NCBI GenBank assembly: GCA_965221725.1
Contig: OZ244909.1
Location: forward strand, 3,162,001 to 3,226,000
Length of the DNA stretch: 64,000 bases
From: HK1 sp965221725
GTDB taxonomy: Bacteria > Pseudomonadota > Gammaproteobacteria > HK1
Reading direction: 5' to 3'
The notes beneath the pieces were generated by a model. The model made no database searches and was not told the DNA's origin. It was given only the letters and a program-made list of their open reading frames with translations. This document shows positions 45,795 to 54,444 of the stretch, piece by piece; the stretch's first letter is position 1; every line of letters starts with the position of its first letter. Position numbers and translations under genes: made by a program.

Positions 45795-45951
45795 CCGGTG
45801 CGGGCCGGGTTGCCGAAGGCGTGACCCGATGCCCGCTGCGTTCCCCGGGCCCTGAGCGCCGCCGACTCATGGCGCGTCGTCGGTCCCGGTGCGCGATCGG
45901 CGCGATGTGTGCAACCGGCTCCATGGATGCAACGCCCCGGAGTGCGCCACG

Positions 45952-46686
45952 ATGCCGACCCTGACCACCCTGGTCGCGCTGGCGCTCCATGTCGCGGCCC
46001 TGATCCTGGTGGCGGGTCTCGTTCGCAAGATCGTGCAGTACGCACGGACTCCGGCGCCGCTCAAGATCCCCACCACGCCGGCGCCGGTCACCCGCACCGG
46101 CGTTGCGGGTCGGCTGGTCCGCGAGGTCGTGCTGTTCGAGAGCCTGTTCAAGGCGTCGAAGTGGACGTGGCTGTTCGGGTGGGTCTTCCACGCGGCGCTT
46201 CTCGTGGTGCTCGTCGGGCACTTGCGGTACTTCACGGAGCCGGTGTGGGCGCCGGTCGCGCTGGTGCAGGGGATCGCCCCGTACGCGGGGCTTGCGATGT
46301 TGGCGGGCCTCGCCGGGCTGTGGGCCCGCCGGTTCCTGGTCGACCGGGTGCGCTACATCTCCGCCCCGTCGGATCACCTGATGCTCGCGCTCCTTGTCGC
46401 CATCGGGGGAACCGGGGTCGCAATGCGCTTCGGCGTCCATACCGACATCGTCGCCGTCAAGGCGTTCGCCCTCGGGCTGGTGCGGCTCGACTGGCAGCCG
46501 ATACCGACCGACCCCCTGCTGCTCCTGCACCTCGCGTTCGTCGCCGCCCTGATGGCGGTGTTCCCCTTCAGCAAGCTGCTCCACGCCCCCGGCCTGTTCT
46601 TCAGCCCCACCCGCAACCAGGTGGACGACCCGCGCGAACGGCGCCACGTCACGCCATGGGCGATGCGGCCGGGGGAGCCGCAGTGA
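45952..46686 (+). CDS. dsrM: DsrM, membrane cytochrome b subunit of DsrMKJOP
   Basis: 244 residues, five hydrophobic helices; His residues in helices (HAALLVVLVGHLRYF, LLLLHLAFVAAL) are candidate heme b ligands as in NarI-like DsrM. It links quinones to DsrK. I start at the ATG at 45952; the frame is open to 45889. It lies between dsrC and dsrK, the usual order. Confidence 0.92.
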   Translation: MPTLTTLVALALHVAALILVAGLVRKIVQYARTPAPLKIPTTPAPVTRTGVAGRLVREVVLFESLFKASKWTWLFGWVFHAALLVVLVGHLRYFTEPVWAPVALVQGIAPYAGLAMLAGLAGLWARRFLVDRVRYISAPSDHLMLALLVAIGGTGVAMRFGVHTDIVAVKAFALGLVRLDWQPIPTDPLLLLHLAFVAALMAVFPFSKLLHAPGLFFSPTRNQVDDPRERRHVTPWAMRPGEPQ

Positions 46687-46711
46687 CGGGCGGGCGCGCA
46701 AGGGTACGCTG

Positions 46712-48208
46712 ATGGCCAAACCCACCTTCGAGACCCCCCGCATCCCGGATTTCCCCGAGATCCCGGTCATCGTCGAAGGGGCGATGGCGCACAGCCGGCC
46801 GTTCGTGGCCGCCCCCGATCATCAGGAGGCGCTCGGTTTTCCGGGCGAGCTGGTCGATGACTGGCACGGCACCGCCATCGCCAAGATGGGCGAGATGCTC
46901 GGCAAGTACCGGGGGCTGAGAGTCTTTCTCGATGCGTGCGTCAAGTGCGGGGCGTGCACCGACAAGTGCCACTACTTCCTCGGCACCGCCGACCCGAAGA
47001 ACATGCCGGTGGCGCGCCAGGATCTGCTGCGCAAGGTCTACCGGCGCCACTTCACCCTGGCCGGCCGGCTGTTCCCGAAGCTGGTCGGCGCCGCCGACCT
47101 CACCGAGGAGGTGCTGGAGGACTGGTACCGCTACTTCCACCAGTGCTCGCAGTGCCGACGTTGTTCGGTGTTCTGCCCCTACGGGATCGATACCGCGGAG
47201 GTATCGATGGCGGGCCGCGAGATCCTCGCCAGCATCGGCCTCGGCCAGAAGTACAGCAACGAGATCATCGGCAAGGTCCACAAGATCGGGAACAACCTCG
47301 GGCTGCCGCAGCCCGCGCTCGCCGACACCCTCGAAGGGCTGGAGGAAGATGTCGAAGACGATACGGGCGTGGCGGTACGCTTTCCGCTGGACGAGGCGGG
47401 AGCCGAGGTGCTGCTCGTCACTCCGTCCGCGGACTTCTTTGCCGAGCCCCATGTCGACGGCCTCATCGGCTACGGCAAGGTGTTCCACCAGGCCGGCATC
47501 CGCTGGACGCTGAGCACAAAGGCGTCGGAGGCGGCGAACTTCGGGCTGTTCATCGGCAGCTACGAGAACATGCGCAAGGTGGCGCTGCGCATCCGCGAGG
47601 CGGCGCTGGAACTCGGCGTGAAGCGCATCGTGTTCGGCGAGTGCGGGCATGCGTGGCGGGTCGCCTACAGCTTCCTGCACACGCTGGCGGGTCCGTTCGA
47701 CTTCCTCGACCCGCGCTATCCCGTCCCCCAGCACATCGTCGAGGTCACCCACGGTCTGATCCAGCGCGGCGCGCTCACGCTCGATCCGGCCGCCAATGAC
47801 GAGCGCCGCGTCACCTTTCACGATTCCTGCAACGTCGCCCGCGCCTCGCGCATGGGCGATACCCCCGGCGGACAGTTCACGTTCCCCCGGGAGGTGCTGC
47901 GCGCGGTGTGCAACCACTTCTTCGACATGGCCCCGGACACCATCGGCGAGAGCACCTTCTGCTGCGGCGGGGGCGGGGGGTTGCTCACCGACGATCTGGT
48001 CGAGCTGCGGGTCAAGGGCGCGCTGCCGCGGATGCAGGCATTCAAGGAGGTGGTGGAGCGCAACCGGGTGACCCACCTCGCCGCCATCTGCGCCATCTGC
48101 AAGAGCCAGTTCGCCAAGGTGCTGCCGTACTACGGCTTCGAGATGGATCGGATCCTGAGCGTCCACCAGCTCGTGGGCGACGCGATCGTGCTCGGCGGCA
48201 GCGATTGA
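46712..48208 (+). CDS. dsrK: DsrK, Fe-S heterodisulfide-reductase-like subunit
   Basis: 498 residues. Two [4Fe-4S] motifs, CVKCGACTDKCHYF and CSQCRRCSVFCP, and CCG-domain elements (FGECGHAW, FHDSCNVAR, FCCGGGGGLL) typical of HdrD-like subunits. It reduces or oxidises the DsrC disulfide/trisulfide at the inner face of the membrane, coupled to DsrM. Confidence 0.96.
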   Translation: MAKPTFETPRIPDFPEIPVIVEGAMAHSRPFVAAPDHQEALGFPGELVDDWHGTAIAKMGEMLGKYRGLRVFLDACVKCGACTDKCHYFLGTADPKNMPVARQDLLRKVYRRHFTLAGRLFPKLVGAADLTEEVLEDWYRYFHQCSQCRRCSVFCPYGIDTAEVSMAGREILASIGLGQKYSNEIIGKVHKIGNNLGLPQPALADTLEGLEEDVEDDTGVAVRFPLDEAGAEVLLVTPSADFFAEPHVDGLIGYGKVFHQAGIRWTLSTKASEAANFGLFIGSYENMRKVALRIREAALELGVKRIVFGECGHAWRVAYSFLHTLAGPFDFLDPRYPVPQHIVEVTHGLIQRGALTLDPAANDERRVTFHDSCNVARASRMGDTPGGQFTFPREVLRAVCNHFFDMAPDTIGESTFCCGGGGGLLTDDLVELRVKGALPRMQAFKEVVERNRVTHLAAICAICKSQFAKVLPYYGFEMDRILSVHQLVGDAIVLGGSD

Positions 48209-48259
48209 CCCCGAAACCGGCGATCAAGCGGACGACAAGAGATAGACGAGAGACCAAGC

Positions 48260-50215
48260 ATGGCGACCCCCTGGAGCAAGACCTACCGCATGGAAGGCCA
48301 CACCTTCCGCAAGTTCCGCGACGGCGATCAGGAATGGCCGGACTTCGAGTCGAGGATCTTCGACGCCGACCACTCCCACAAGTGTCCGACCTACGTGCAC
48401 CGCACGCCGCCGTGCCAGGGAAGCTGCCCCGCCGGCGAGGACATCCGGGGCTGGCTCCAGATCGTGCGGGGGTTGGAGAAGCCGCCCGAGGGCATGCGCT
48501 GGCAGGAGTACGCCTTCCGGCGCGCGACCGACGCCAACCCGTTCCCCTCGCAGATGGGTCGGGTGTGTCCGGCGCCGTGCGAGGACGGCTGCAACCGCAA
48601 CGAGGTCGAGGACTTCGTCGGGATCAACGCGGTGGAGCAGTTCATCGGCGACACCGCGGTCGCGGAGGGCTACGCGTTCGAGCCGCCCGCGCCCGATACC
48701 GGCAAGCAGGTCGCGATCATCGGCGGTGGCCCGGCCGGACTGACCGCCGCCTATCAGCTCCGCCGGCGCGGCCATCGGTGCACGATCTTCGACGACCACG
48801 CCGCCCTCGGCGGCATGATGCGCTACGGCATCCCCGGCTATCGCACGCCGCGGCAGTTCCTCGACCACGAAATCGACCGCATCCTCGCCCTGGGCGGCAT
48901 CGAGACGCGCCTCGCCACGCGCGTCGGCCGTGACGTGGGTATCGAGGAGATCGAGGCCGGGCACGATGCGGTGCTGTGGACCATCGGGTGTCAGAGCGGG
49001 CGCCCGCTCCCGGTCCCGGGCGGCGACGCGCCGAACTGCGTGAGCGGGGTGAAGTTCCTCGAAGCGTTCAACACCGGCCGACTCCAGGTGGCGGCGGACC
49101 GGGTGGTGTGCGTCGGCGGCGGCGACACCTCCATCGACGTGGTCTCGGTCGCCCGCCGGCTCGGGCGCATCAACCGCATCAACCCGAAGGACCGGCCCGA
49201 GATGGTGGTACACGGCTTCGTTGCCCATGACGTGGCGGTGGCGGCGGCGCGCACCGGCGCCACCGTGACCCTGACCTCGCTGCTGCCGCGCTCGGGCATG
49301 ACCGCGGCCGAGCACGAGGTGGAGGATGCGCTCAAGGAAGGGGTGTCGGTGCTGACCGGGGTGATGCCGGTCGAGGTGCTGCTCACCGCCGACGGCCGGG
49401 CGCGGGCGCTGCGCCTCGCCGAGTGCGACCTGGTCGACGGCCGCCCGGTGGCGCGCGAGGGCACCGAGTTCGAGATCGAGGCGGACCTGCTGGTCTCCGC
49501 CATCGGCCAGGGCGGCAACCTGGAGGGGTTGGCGGAACTCGACAACGGCCGGGGGCTGATCGACGCCGACCCGTTCTTCCGGGTCACCGACCGGCCGGGG
49601 CACTTCGTCGCCGGCGACATCATCCGCCCGCACCTGCTGACCACCGCCATCGGCCAGGCGTCCATCGCCGCGAGCTGTATCGACCAGCACCTCGGTGGCC
49701 TGAACCCCAAGCGGCGCCCCAGGGTCGACGTGCACCACTTCAACCTGCTGGAGAAGCTGCGCGAGCGGCACCTCGCCCCCGAGGACTACGACCGGCGCCA
49801 GAAGTGGGGCACCTGCTTCTCGAACTACGCGGTGCACAACTACGAAGACCGCAGCGCGCACGAGATCGTGGTGGCGGAAGACATGTTCCTCGGGCACTTC
49901 CCCCGCACCCCACGTCACCGGCGCGAAGAACAGGTACCGGAGGGTGACGCGGTGCTCGGGCACTTCCAGGAGCGCATCGTCGGGCTCGGCGAGGCGCAGG
50001 CGATGGCGGAGGCGGACCGCTGCATGAGTTGCGGACTCTGCTTCGAGTGCGACAACTGCGTCATCTACTGCCCGCAGGACGCGGTGTTCCGCGTGAAGAA
50101 GGACCAGGGTACGACCGGACGCTACGTGGACACCGACTACACGAAGTGCATCGGCTGCCACATCTGCGCCGACGTCTGCCCGAGCGGCTACATCGACATG
50201 GGCATGGGCGAGTAG
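48260..50215 (+). CDS. dsrL: DsrL, NAD(P)H:acceptor oxidoreductase
   Basis: 651 residues. N-terminal Fe-S domain with CPTYVHRTPPCQGSCPAGED and CPAPCEDGCNR, an FAD site (VAIIGGGPAGLTAAYQLRRR), an NAD(P) site (VVCVGGGDTSIDVVSVARRL) and a C-terminal ferredoxin domain (CMSCGLCFECDNCVIYCP, CIGCHICADVCP). It is GltD-like and takes electrons from rDsrAB-bound sulfur. Essential for sulfur oxidation in A. vinosum. Confidence 0.97.
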   Translation: MATPWSKTYRMEGHTFRKFRDGDQEWPDFESRIFDADHSHKCPTYVHRTPPCQGSCPAGEDIRGWLQIVRGLEKPPEGMRWQEYAFRRATDANPFPSQMGRVCPAPCEDGCNRNEVEDFVGINAVEQFIGDTAVAEGYAFEPPAPDTGKQVAIIGGGPAGLTAAYQLRRRGHRCTIFDDHAALGGMMRYGIPGYRTPRQFLDHEIDRILALGGIETRLATRVGRDVGIEEIEAGHDAVLWTIGCQSGRPLPVPGGDAPNCVSGVKFLEAFNTGRLQVAADRVVCVGGGDTSIDVVSVARRLGRINRINPKDRPEMVVHGFVAHDVAVAAARTGATVTLTSLLPRSGMTAAEHEVEDALKEGVSVLTGVMPVEVLLTADGRARALRLAECDLVDGRPVAREGTEFEIEADLLVSAIGQGGNLEGLAELDNGRGLIDADPFFRVTDRPGHFVAGDIIRPHLLTTAIGQASIAASCIDQHLGGLNPKRRPRVDVHHFNLLEKLRERHLAPEDYDRRQKWGTCFSNYAVHNYEDRSAHEIVVAEDMFLGHFPRTPRHRREEQVPEGDAVLGHFQERIVGLGEAQAMAEADRCMSCGLCFECDNCVIYCPQDAVFRVKKDQGTTGRYVDTDYTKCIGCHICADVCPSGYIDMGMGE

Positions 50216-50350
50216 CCCGCTCGGGCCCGGACGGTCGTGGTCAGGTTCGATCGGACACGATGCAATGCGAAGGGCCGGCGACGGATGAAACGGCGAATGG
50301 TCGATTGTGGCCCGGCCGAGTCGCGCAAGACGGCATTTGCGCCCTGCGTC

Positions 50351-50487
50351 ATTCCCGCGAGAGCGGGAATGACGCCATCGGCATGGCTATGGTTGCGGCA
50401 ACAACGTCACTCCCGCGAGAGCGGGAATGATGCCATCGACATGGGCCGTGGTTGCGGCAACAACGTCATTCCCGCGAGAGCGGGAAT
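50351..50487. repeat. Three tandem palindromic repeats before dsrJ
   Basis: The palindrome ATTCCCGCGAGAGCGGGAAT occurs at 50351-50370, at 50409-50428 (one mismatch) and at 50468-50487. The bases between copies are also repeated, with GCCATCG, CATGG and GGTTGCGGCAACAACGT in the same order, giving 58-59-bp direct units. The last palindrome ends 9 bases before the dsrJ ATG. Confidence 0.8.
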
Positions 50488-50496
50488 CCAGTGATC

Positions 50497-50922
50497 ATGT
50501 CGCGGAATCGCCTCGTCGAACGTGCCGTCGCGGCGCTGGTGCTCGGTCTCGCCGGGTGCGTGCTCGGAGGAGGGGCTTTCCCGCCGGCACATGCGGCCGA
50601 TCGGGTGCCGCGGCCGGTGATCGTCAAGGCGCACAGGGGCGAGGCATGCGTCGAGCCCCTGCCCGTCATCCGGCGCGATCACATGAAGTTTCTGATGCAT
50701 CAGCGCGACGACACTGTGTACGGGGGTATCCGCGGTGCGCGTCACAGTCTCGTCGGGTGCCTCGACTGTCACGCCGCGAAGGACGATGCCGGACAGTGGG
50801 TGCGCATCGACGCCCCCGGACAGTTCTGCGCGAGCTGCCACGAGTACGCCTCCGTGCAGATCGACTGCTTCGGATGCCATTCCGCGCTGCCGATGGTGGC
50901 GTTCGGGGAGGCGGCCGAATGA
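50497..50922 (+). CDS. dsrJ: DsrJ, triheme cytochrome c subunit
   Basis: 141 residues with an N-terminal membrane anchor or signal (residues 11-33). Three CxxCH heme sites: CLDCH (88-92), CASCH (111-115) and CFGCH (124-128). Cys51 in HRGEACVEP is the candidate distal ligand that gives one DsrJ heme its unusual His/Cys coordination. Periplasmic redox subunit of DsrMKJOP. A GTG at 50491 is an alternative start; the ribosome-binding region is occupied by a palindromic repeat. Confidence 0.93.
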   Translation: MSRNRLVERAVAALVLGLAGCVLGGGAFPPAHAADRVPRPVIVKAHRGEACVEPLPVIRRDHMKFLMHQRDDTVYGGIRGARHSLVGCLDCHAAKDDAGQWVRIDAPGQFCASCHEYASVQIDCFGCHSALPMVAFGEAAE

Positions 50923-51055
50923 ACGGCCGGCAGACTCGAAGCCGCGACATGGTGGTTTCTCTCCGGGTGCTACCGGGGCGGGGCGCGATGTCGCCGGCGG
51001 TTTTGGAGCGGGTGCATCCGGTCTTGTGCAGGAGCGAGCATAAGGTGCGTCTATG

Positions 51056-51087
51056 CCCTCGCCTCGCGAATCGGTGAAATTTCCGGG
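51056..51087. repeat. Half of a family A element between dsrJ and dsrO
   Basis: CCCTCGCCTCGCGAATCGG followed by TGAAATTTCCGGG is the right end of family A. The opposite arm is missing. It ends 15 bases before the dsrO start. Confidence 0.6.
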
Positions 51088-51102
51088 ACAGGGGGCCTGG
51101 TC

Positions 51103-51867
51103 GTGAAGGGTGAAGTGGATCGTCTCGGGCGGGTGGCGCGGCGCCGGTTTCTCGCGCGCGCGGGGGTGGTGGCCGGTGCGATCCTGGCGCCCGGGTTCGC
51201 CCTTGCTCCCCTCGCCGGTGCCGGCCGGGCCCGCGAGCCCCACGAGCCGGTGACCGGCGAAGTCCGTTACGGACTGTTCGTCGACTCCGCCCGGTGCGCG
51301 CAGGACTGCGATGCCTGTGTCCGCGCCTGCAACGACGAGCACGGCCTCGAACCGGTACACGGGCCGGCCACCGATCCGCAGTGGATCCACAAGGTCGCGC
51401 TCCGCGACCGCGCGACCGGTCGGATCAGCGCCCTGCCGCTCATGTGCCAGCACTGCGCGGATCCGCCGTGCGTCGACGTCTGCCCCACCGGCGCCTCGTT
51501 CCGGCGCGCCGACGGCATCGTGCTCGTGGACAAGCACACCTGCATCGGCTGCCGCTACTGCGTGATGGCGTGCCCCTTCCAGGCGCGCGCGTTCGTGCAC
51601 GAGGCAGTGGAGAACCCGAGGCCCTGGTCGCCGCGGGGCAAGGGTACGGTGGAATCGTGCAACCTCTGCGTACACCGCATCGATGCGGGTGACGGCCGCG
51701 ACCCCGCGTGCGTCGAAGCGTGCGCCGCCACCGGGCGCCACGCCATCGTCTTCGGCGACCTCAACGACCCGGATAGCCCGCTCTCGAAGGCCCTCGCCCG
51801 CGGCCCGAGCGCGGAACTCCGCCCTGACTTCAGCCTGGACACGGGCGTGCGCTACCGGAACCTTTGA
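51103..51867 (+). CDS. dsrO: DsrO, periplasmic Fe-S subunit
   Basis: 254 residues from a GTG. Its N-terminus (VARRRFLARAG) is a twin-arginine signal, so it would be exported by the Tat system. Four ferredoxin-type Cys clusters follow: CAQDCDACVRAC, CQHCADPPCVDVCP, CIGCRYCVMACP and CNLCVHRI. It carries electrons between DsrJ and DsrP in the periplasm. Confidence 0.95.
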   Translation: MKGEVDRLGRVARRRFLARAGVVAGAILAPGFALAPLAGAGRAREPHEPVTGEVRYGLFVDSARCAQDCDACVRACNDEHGLEPVHGPATDPQWIHKVALRDRATGRISALPLMCQHCADPPCVDVCPTGASFRRADGIVLVDKHTCIGCRYCVMACPFQARAFVHEAVENPRPWSPRGKGTVESCNLCVHRIDAGDGRDPACVEACAATGRHAIVFGDLNDPDSPLSKALARGPSAELRPDFSLDTGVRYRNL

Positions 51868-52144
51868 GCGAGCCGCAACGGGTATCGGTGAATCAGGAAA
51901 ATGCCGAGCGATCGATTACATGCACTCTCCGGCCAGAACCGGTCTCGCACCGCCTCCGAGCCCGGTGAGACCGTCATGATCCCCCACCGCGCAAGGCCCA
52001 TCGTTCGTCTCTTGCCGGCCGAGGCGCAGGAACGCATCGCCCGCCGGGTGGCGGTGGAGCGTTTCCAGGCACAGCGCGCGGGGTGAAAGGCGCCGGCACT
52101 CCCAGCGGGGAGATTCCGGCCGCTCGCCACGAGGGACACCGGTA
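51868..52144. other. Gap between dsrO and dsrP
   Basis: About 277 bases. A 61-codon frame (51901-52086) ends in IVRLLPAEAQERIARRVAVE but is not recognised, and I do not call it a gene. No repeat arm of family A is seen here. Confidence 0.35.
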
Positions 52145-53383
52145 TTGAGCGCTTTCGAATTTCGCGAGACAGAAGGCTGCGGTGCCGGCTTTCCGGTGCT
52201 GGTGCTGTTGCTCGCGCTCGTGACCCTCGCCGGCGTCCTCGCTGGACATCACATGGACGTCGAGGGGCATCATGTCACCGGCATGAACAACCGCATCGTA
52301 TGGGGGCTGCCGCATGTGTTCGCGGTGTTCCTGATCGTGGCCGCCTCCGGGGCGCTCAACGTCGCGTCGCTCTCCTCGGTGTTCGGGCGCCCTGCGTACG
52401 AACCGCTGGCCCGGCTCTCCGGGGTACTCGCGATCGCGCTGCTTGCGGGGGGGCTGACGGTGCTCGTGCTCGATCTCGGGCGCCCGGACCGGCTCGTGGT
52501 GGCGATGACGCACTACAACTTCTCGTCGATCTTCGCCTGGAACATCCTGCTCTACACCGGCTTCATGGCGGTGGTCGTCGTGTACCTGTGGATGCACATG
52601 GAGCGCCGGATGCAGCGCCACGTGCGATGGGTGGGCGTGGTGGCGTTCGCGTGGCGCATCGTGCTCACCACCGGCACCGGCTGCATCTTCGGGTTTCTCG
52701 TCGCGCGCCAGGCGTACGACGCGGCGATCATGGCCCCGCTGTTCGTGGTGATGTCGCTCTCGCTGGGGCTTGCGGTGTTCATCCTGGTGCTGACGGGGGC
52801 GGCATGGATGACGGCACGTCCCCTCGACGCGGGCCTGCTCCGGCGGCTCGCGCGCCTTCAGGCGCTATTCGTCTCGGCGGTGCTCTACTTCGTCGTCGCC
52901 CGGCACCTCGCGAACCTGTACGTGGCCGAGCACGGCGCGGTGGAGCGGTTCCTGCTCCTTGATGGCGGCCAGTATCCGGTGGTGTTCTGGGTCGGGCAGA
53001 TCCTGACCGGCACGCTGGCGCCGCTTGCCATCGTGTGGTGGTGGCGCCCGCGGTCGCACGGCTGGACGGCGGCCGCGGCGGCGCTGGTGGTGGTGGGAGG
53101 TCTGAGCCACCTCTACGGCATCATCATCGGCGGTCAGGCGGCGCCCCTCGACATCTTCCCCGGCAAGGAGGTCATCGAGGGTGCGCTCATTGCGGGGGAG
53201 CCGGCGAGCTACGCGGCCACCCTCCCCGAGTTGCTCCTCGGCCTCGGCGGCGTGGCCGTTTCCGGGCTGATTCTCGTGGTTGCGGTGAGAGTGCTGAGGA
53301 TTCTCCCCGAGCGGTTCGATGAAGCGGATGCCGGTGCGCATCACTCCTCGAGCGTCGGTCCGGTTCCGGCCACTCGAGTCTGA
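52145..53383 (+). CDS. dsrP: DsrP, NrfD-like membrane subunit
   Basis: 412 residues from a TTG, about ten hydrophobic helices. ALLAGGLTVLVLDLGRPDRL and HYNFSSIFAWNILLY are NrfD/PsrC-family traits. It exchanges electrons between DsrO/DsrJ and the quinone pool. The last 43 bases overlap the convergent dioxygenase gene. dsrN, dsrR and dsrS, which follow dsrP in A. vinosum, are absent here. Confidence 0.92.
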   Translation: MSAFEFRETEGCGAGFPVLVLLLALVTLAGVLAGHHMDVEGHHVTGMNNRIVWGLPHVFAVFLIVAASGALNVASLSSVFGRPAYEPLARLSGVLAIALLAGGLTVLVLDLGRPDRLVVAMTHYNFSSIFAWNILLYTGFMAVVVVYLWMHMERRMQRHVRWVGVVAFAWRIVLTTGTGCIFGFLVARQAYDAAIMAPLFVVMSLSLGLAVFILVLTGAAWMTARPLDAGLLRRLARLQALFVSAVLYFVVARHLANLYVAEHGAVERFLLLDGGQYPVVFWVGQILTGTLAPLAIVWWWRPRSHGWTAAAAALVVVGGLSHLYGIIIGGQAAPLDIFPGKEVIEGALIAGEPASYAATLPELLLGLGGVAVSGLILVVAVRVLRILPERFDEADAGAHHSSSVGPVPATRV

Positions 53384-54204
53384 CGCATCCGCCGGCGCCA
53401 GCGGTCGGCGTCGTAGCCGGTGCCGCGATGCAGCAGGCAGCGGTTGTCCCAGATGACCGTGTCCCCGGCCTGCCACTGGTGCGCGTAGGTGTTTTCGGGC
53501 CCGGTCGCCCGCTCCAGCAGGTCGTCGAGGAGGCGGCGGCTCTCGAACCCCGTCCAGCCGACGATGGACCGGGCGTGTGAGCCGACGTAGTAGTTCTTCC
53601 GGCCGTTGCCCGGGTTCGTGCGTACCAGCCGGTTCTCGATGGGGGGCAGGGAGGCGGCGTGGTTGGGGTCCACCGGCGCGATCTGCGAGCGGGAGAAGAC
53701 GTAGTCGTGGATGGCGTGGAGCGGCTCGATCTTGGCCTGCATGTCCGGGGGCAGCTTCGCGTAGGCGTTGCGCATGCTCGCGAACTCGGTCGCGCCGCCC
53801 TCCCCGGGCACCTCGTAGGCGTGGGTGATGGAGACGAAGGAGGGCACCCGCCGGAACGACGAGTCGGAGTGCCACAACTGGTTCCCCCGCTGGTAACGGG
53901 TGCGGGCGTGGGTGCTGCCCTGCTGGCTGCCATCCGCCGCGATGTTGCCGACGGTGCCGAACAGGACCACCTCGCCTCTCGTGCCCAGGGCGACATGCTC
54001 GGCCTCCGGCTCGCCCAGGCGGCGGGTGAACGCGAGCTGGGCCTCGTCCGTCATCGTCTGGTCGGGGAAGCACAGGAAGGACCAGGTGTCGATGGCGGCG
54101 CGGATTGCCTCGATGTCTTCCTCGGGCAGGTCCGAGGCCAGGTCGAGGCCCGTGATCCGGGCGCCGAAGGAGGCGTTCAGGGGTTCGATGGCGAGGTGGC
54201 TCAT
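53341..54204 (-). CDS. TauD/TfdA-family 2-oxoglutarate/Fe(II) dioxygenase
   Basis: 287 residues from an ATG at 54204 with GGAGAG upstream. IEPLNASFGARITGLDLASDL is the typical start. The iron site is LWHSDSSFR (HxD), and the distal His lies in IWDNRCLLHRGTGYD. A late Arg (RRMRQTRVAG) binds 2-oxoglutarate. Closer to TfdA/alkylsulfonate dioxygenases than the gene at 40275. Substrate not known. It overlaps the end of dsrP tail to tail. Confidence 0.9.
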   Translation of the reverse strand: MSHLAIEPLNASFGARITGLDLASDLPEEDIEAIRAAIDTWSFLCFPDQTMTDEAQLAFTRRLGEPEAEHVALGTRGEVVLFGTVGNIAADGSQQGSTHARTRYQRGNQLWHSDSSFRRVPSFVSITHAYEVPGEGGATEFASMRNAYAKLPPDMQAKIEPLHAIHDYVFSRSQIAPVDPNHAASLPPIENRLVRTNPGNGRKNYYVGSHARSIVGWTGFESRRLLDDLLERATGPENTYAHQWQAGDTVIWDNRCLLHRGTGYDADRWRRRMRQTRVAGTGPTLEE

Positions 54205-54444
54205 GCGGTCTCTCCGGGGGTCGGTGAATGGCTCGGGATATCGGTTGCGGGGCAGTTCGACCATCCTCGCGGCGGGCTTCGGGCGGTGTCGCGAGCCACC
54301 GTCGGCGCATAGTATGCCCGGCTTCGCCGCAACCAGTCCGTTCGACCCTGATAACCCGCACGACTCCGGTTCACCACCTGGATGCCGGTGCGCTGTTCCT
54401 CCTGATGCCCAGCGGATTCACCGCCACCGTGGGTGCGGCGTCGG

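Noticed and set aside
50351..50487. CRISPR-like array of three palindromic repeats
   Set aside because: Only three units, and the 'spacers' are near-identical to each other, so these are tandem repeats. No cas gene is nearby.
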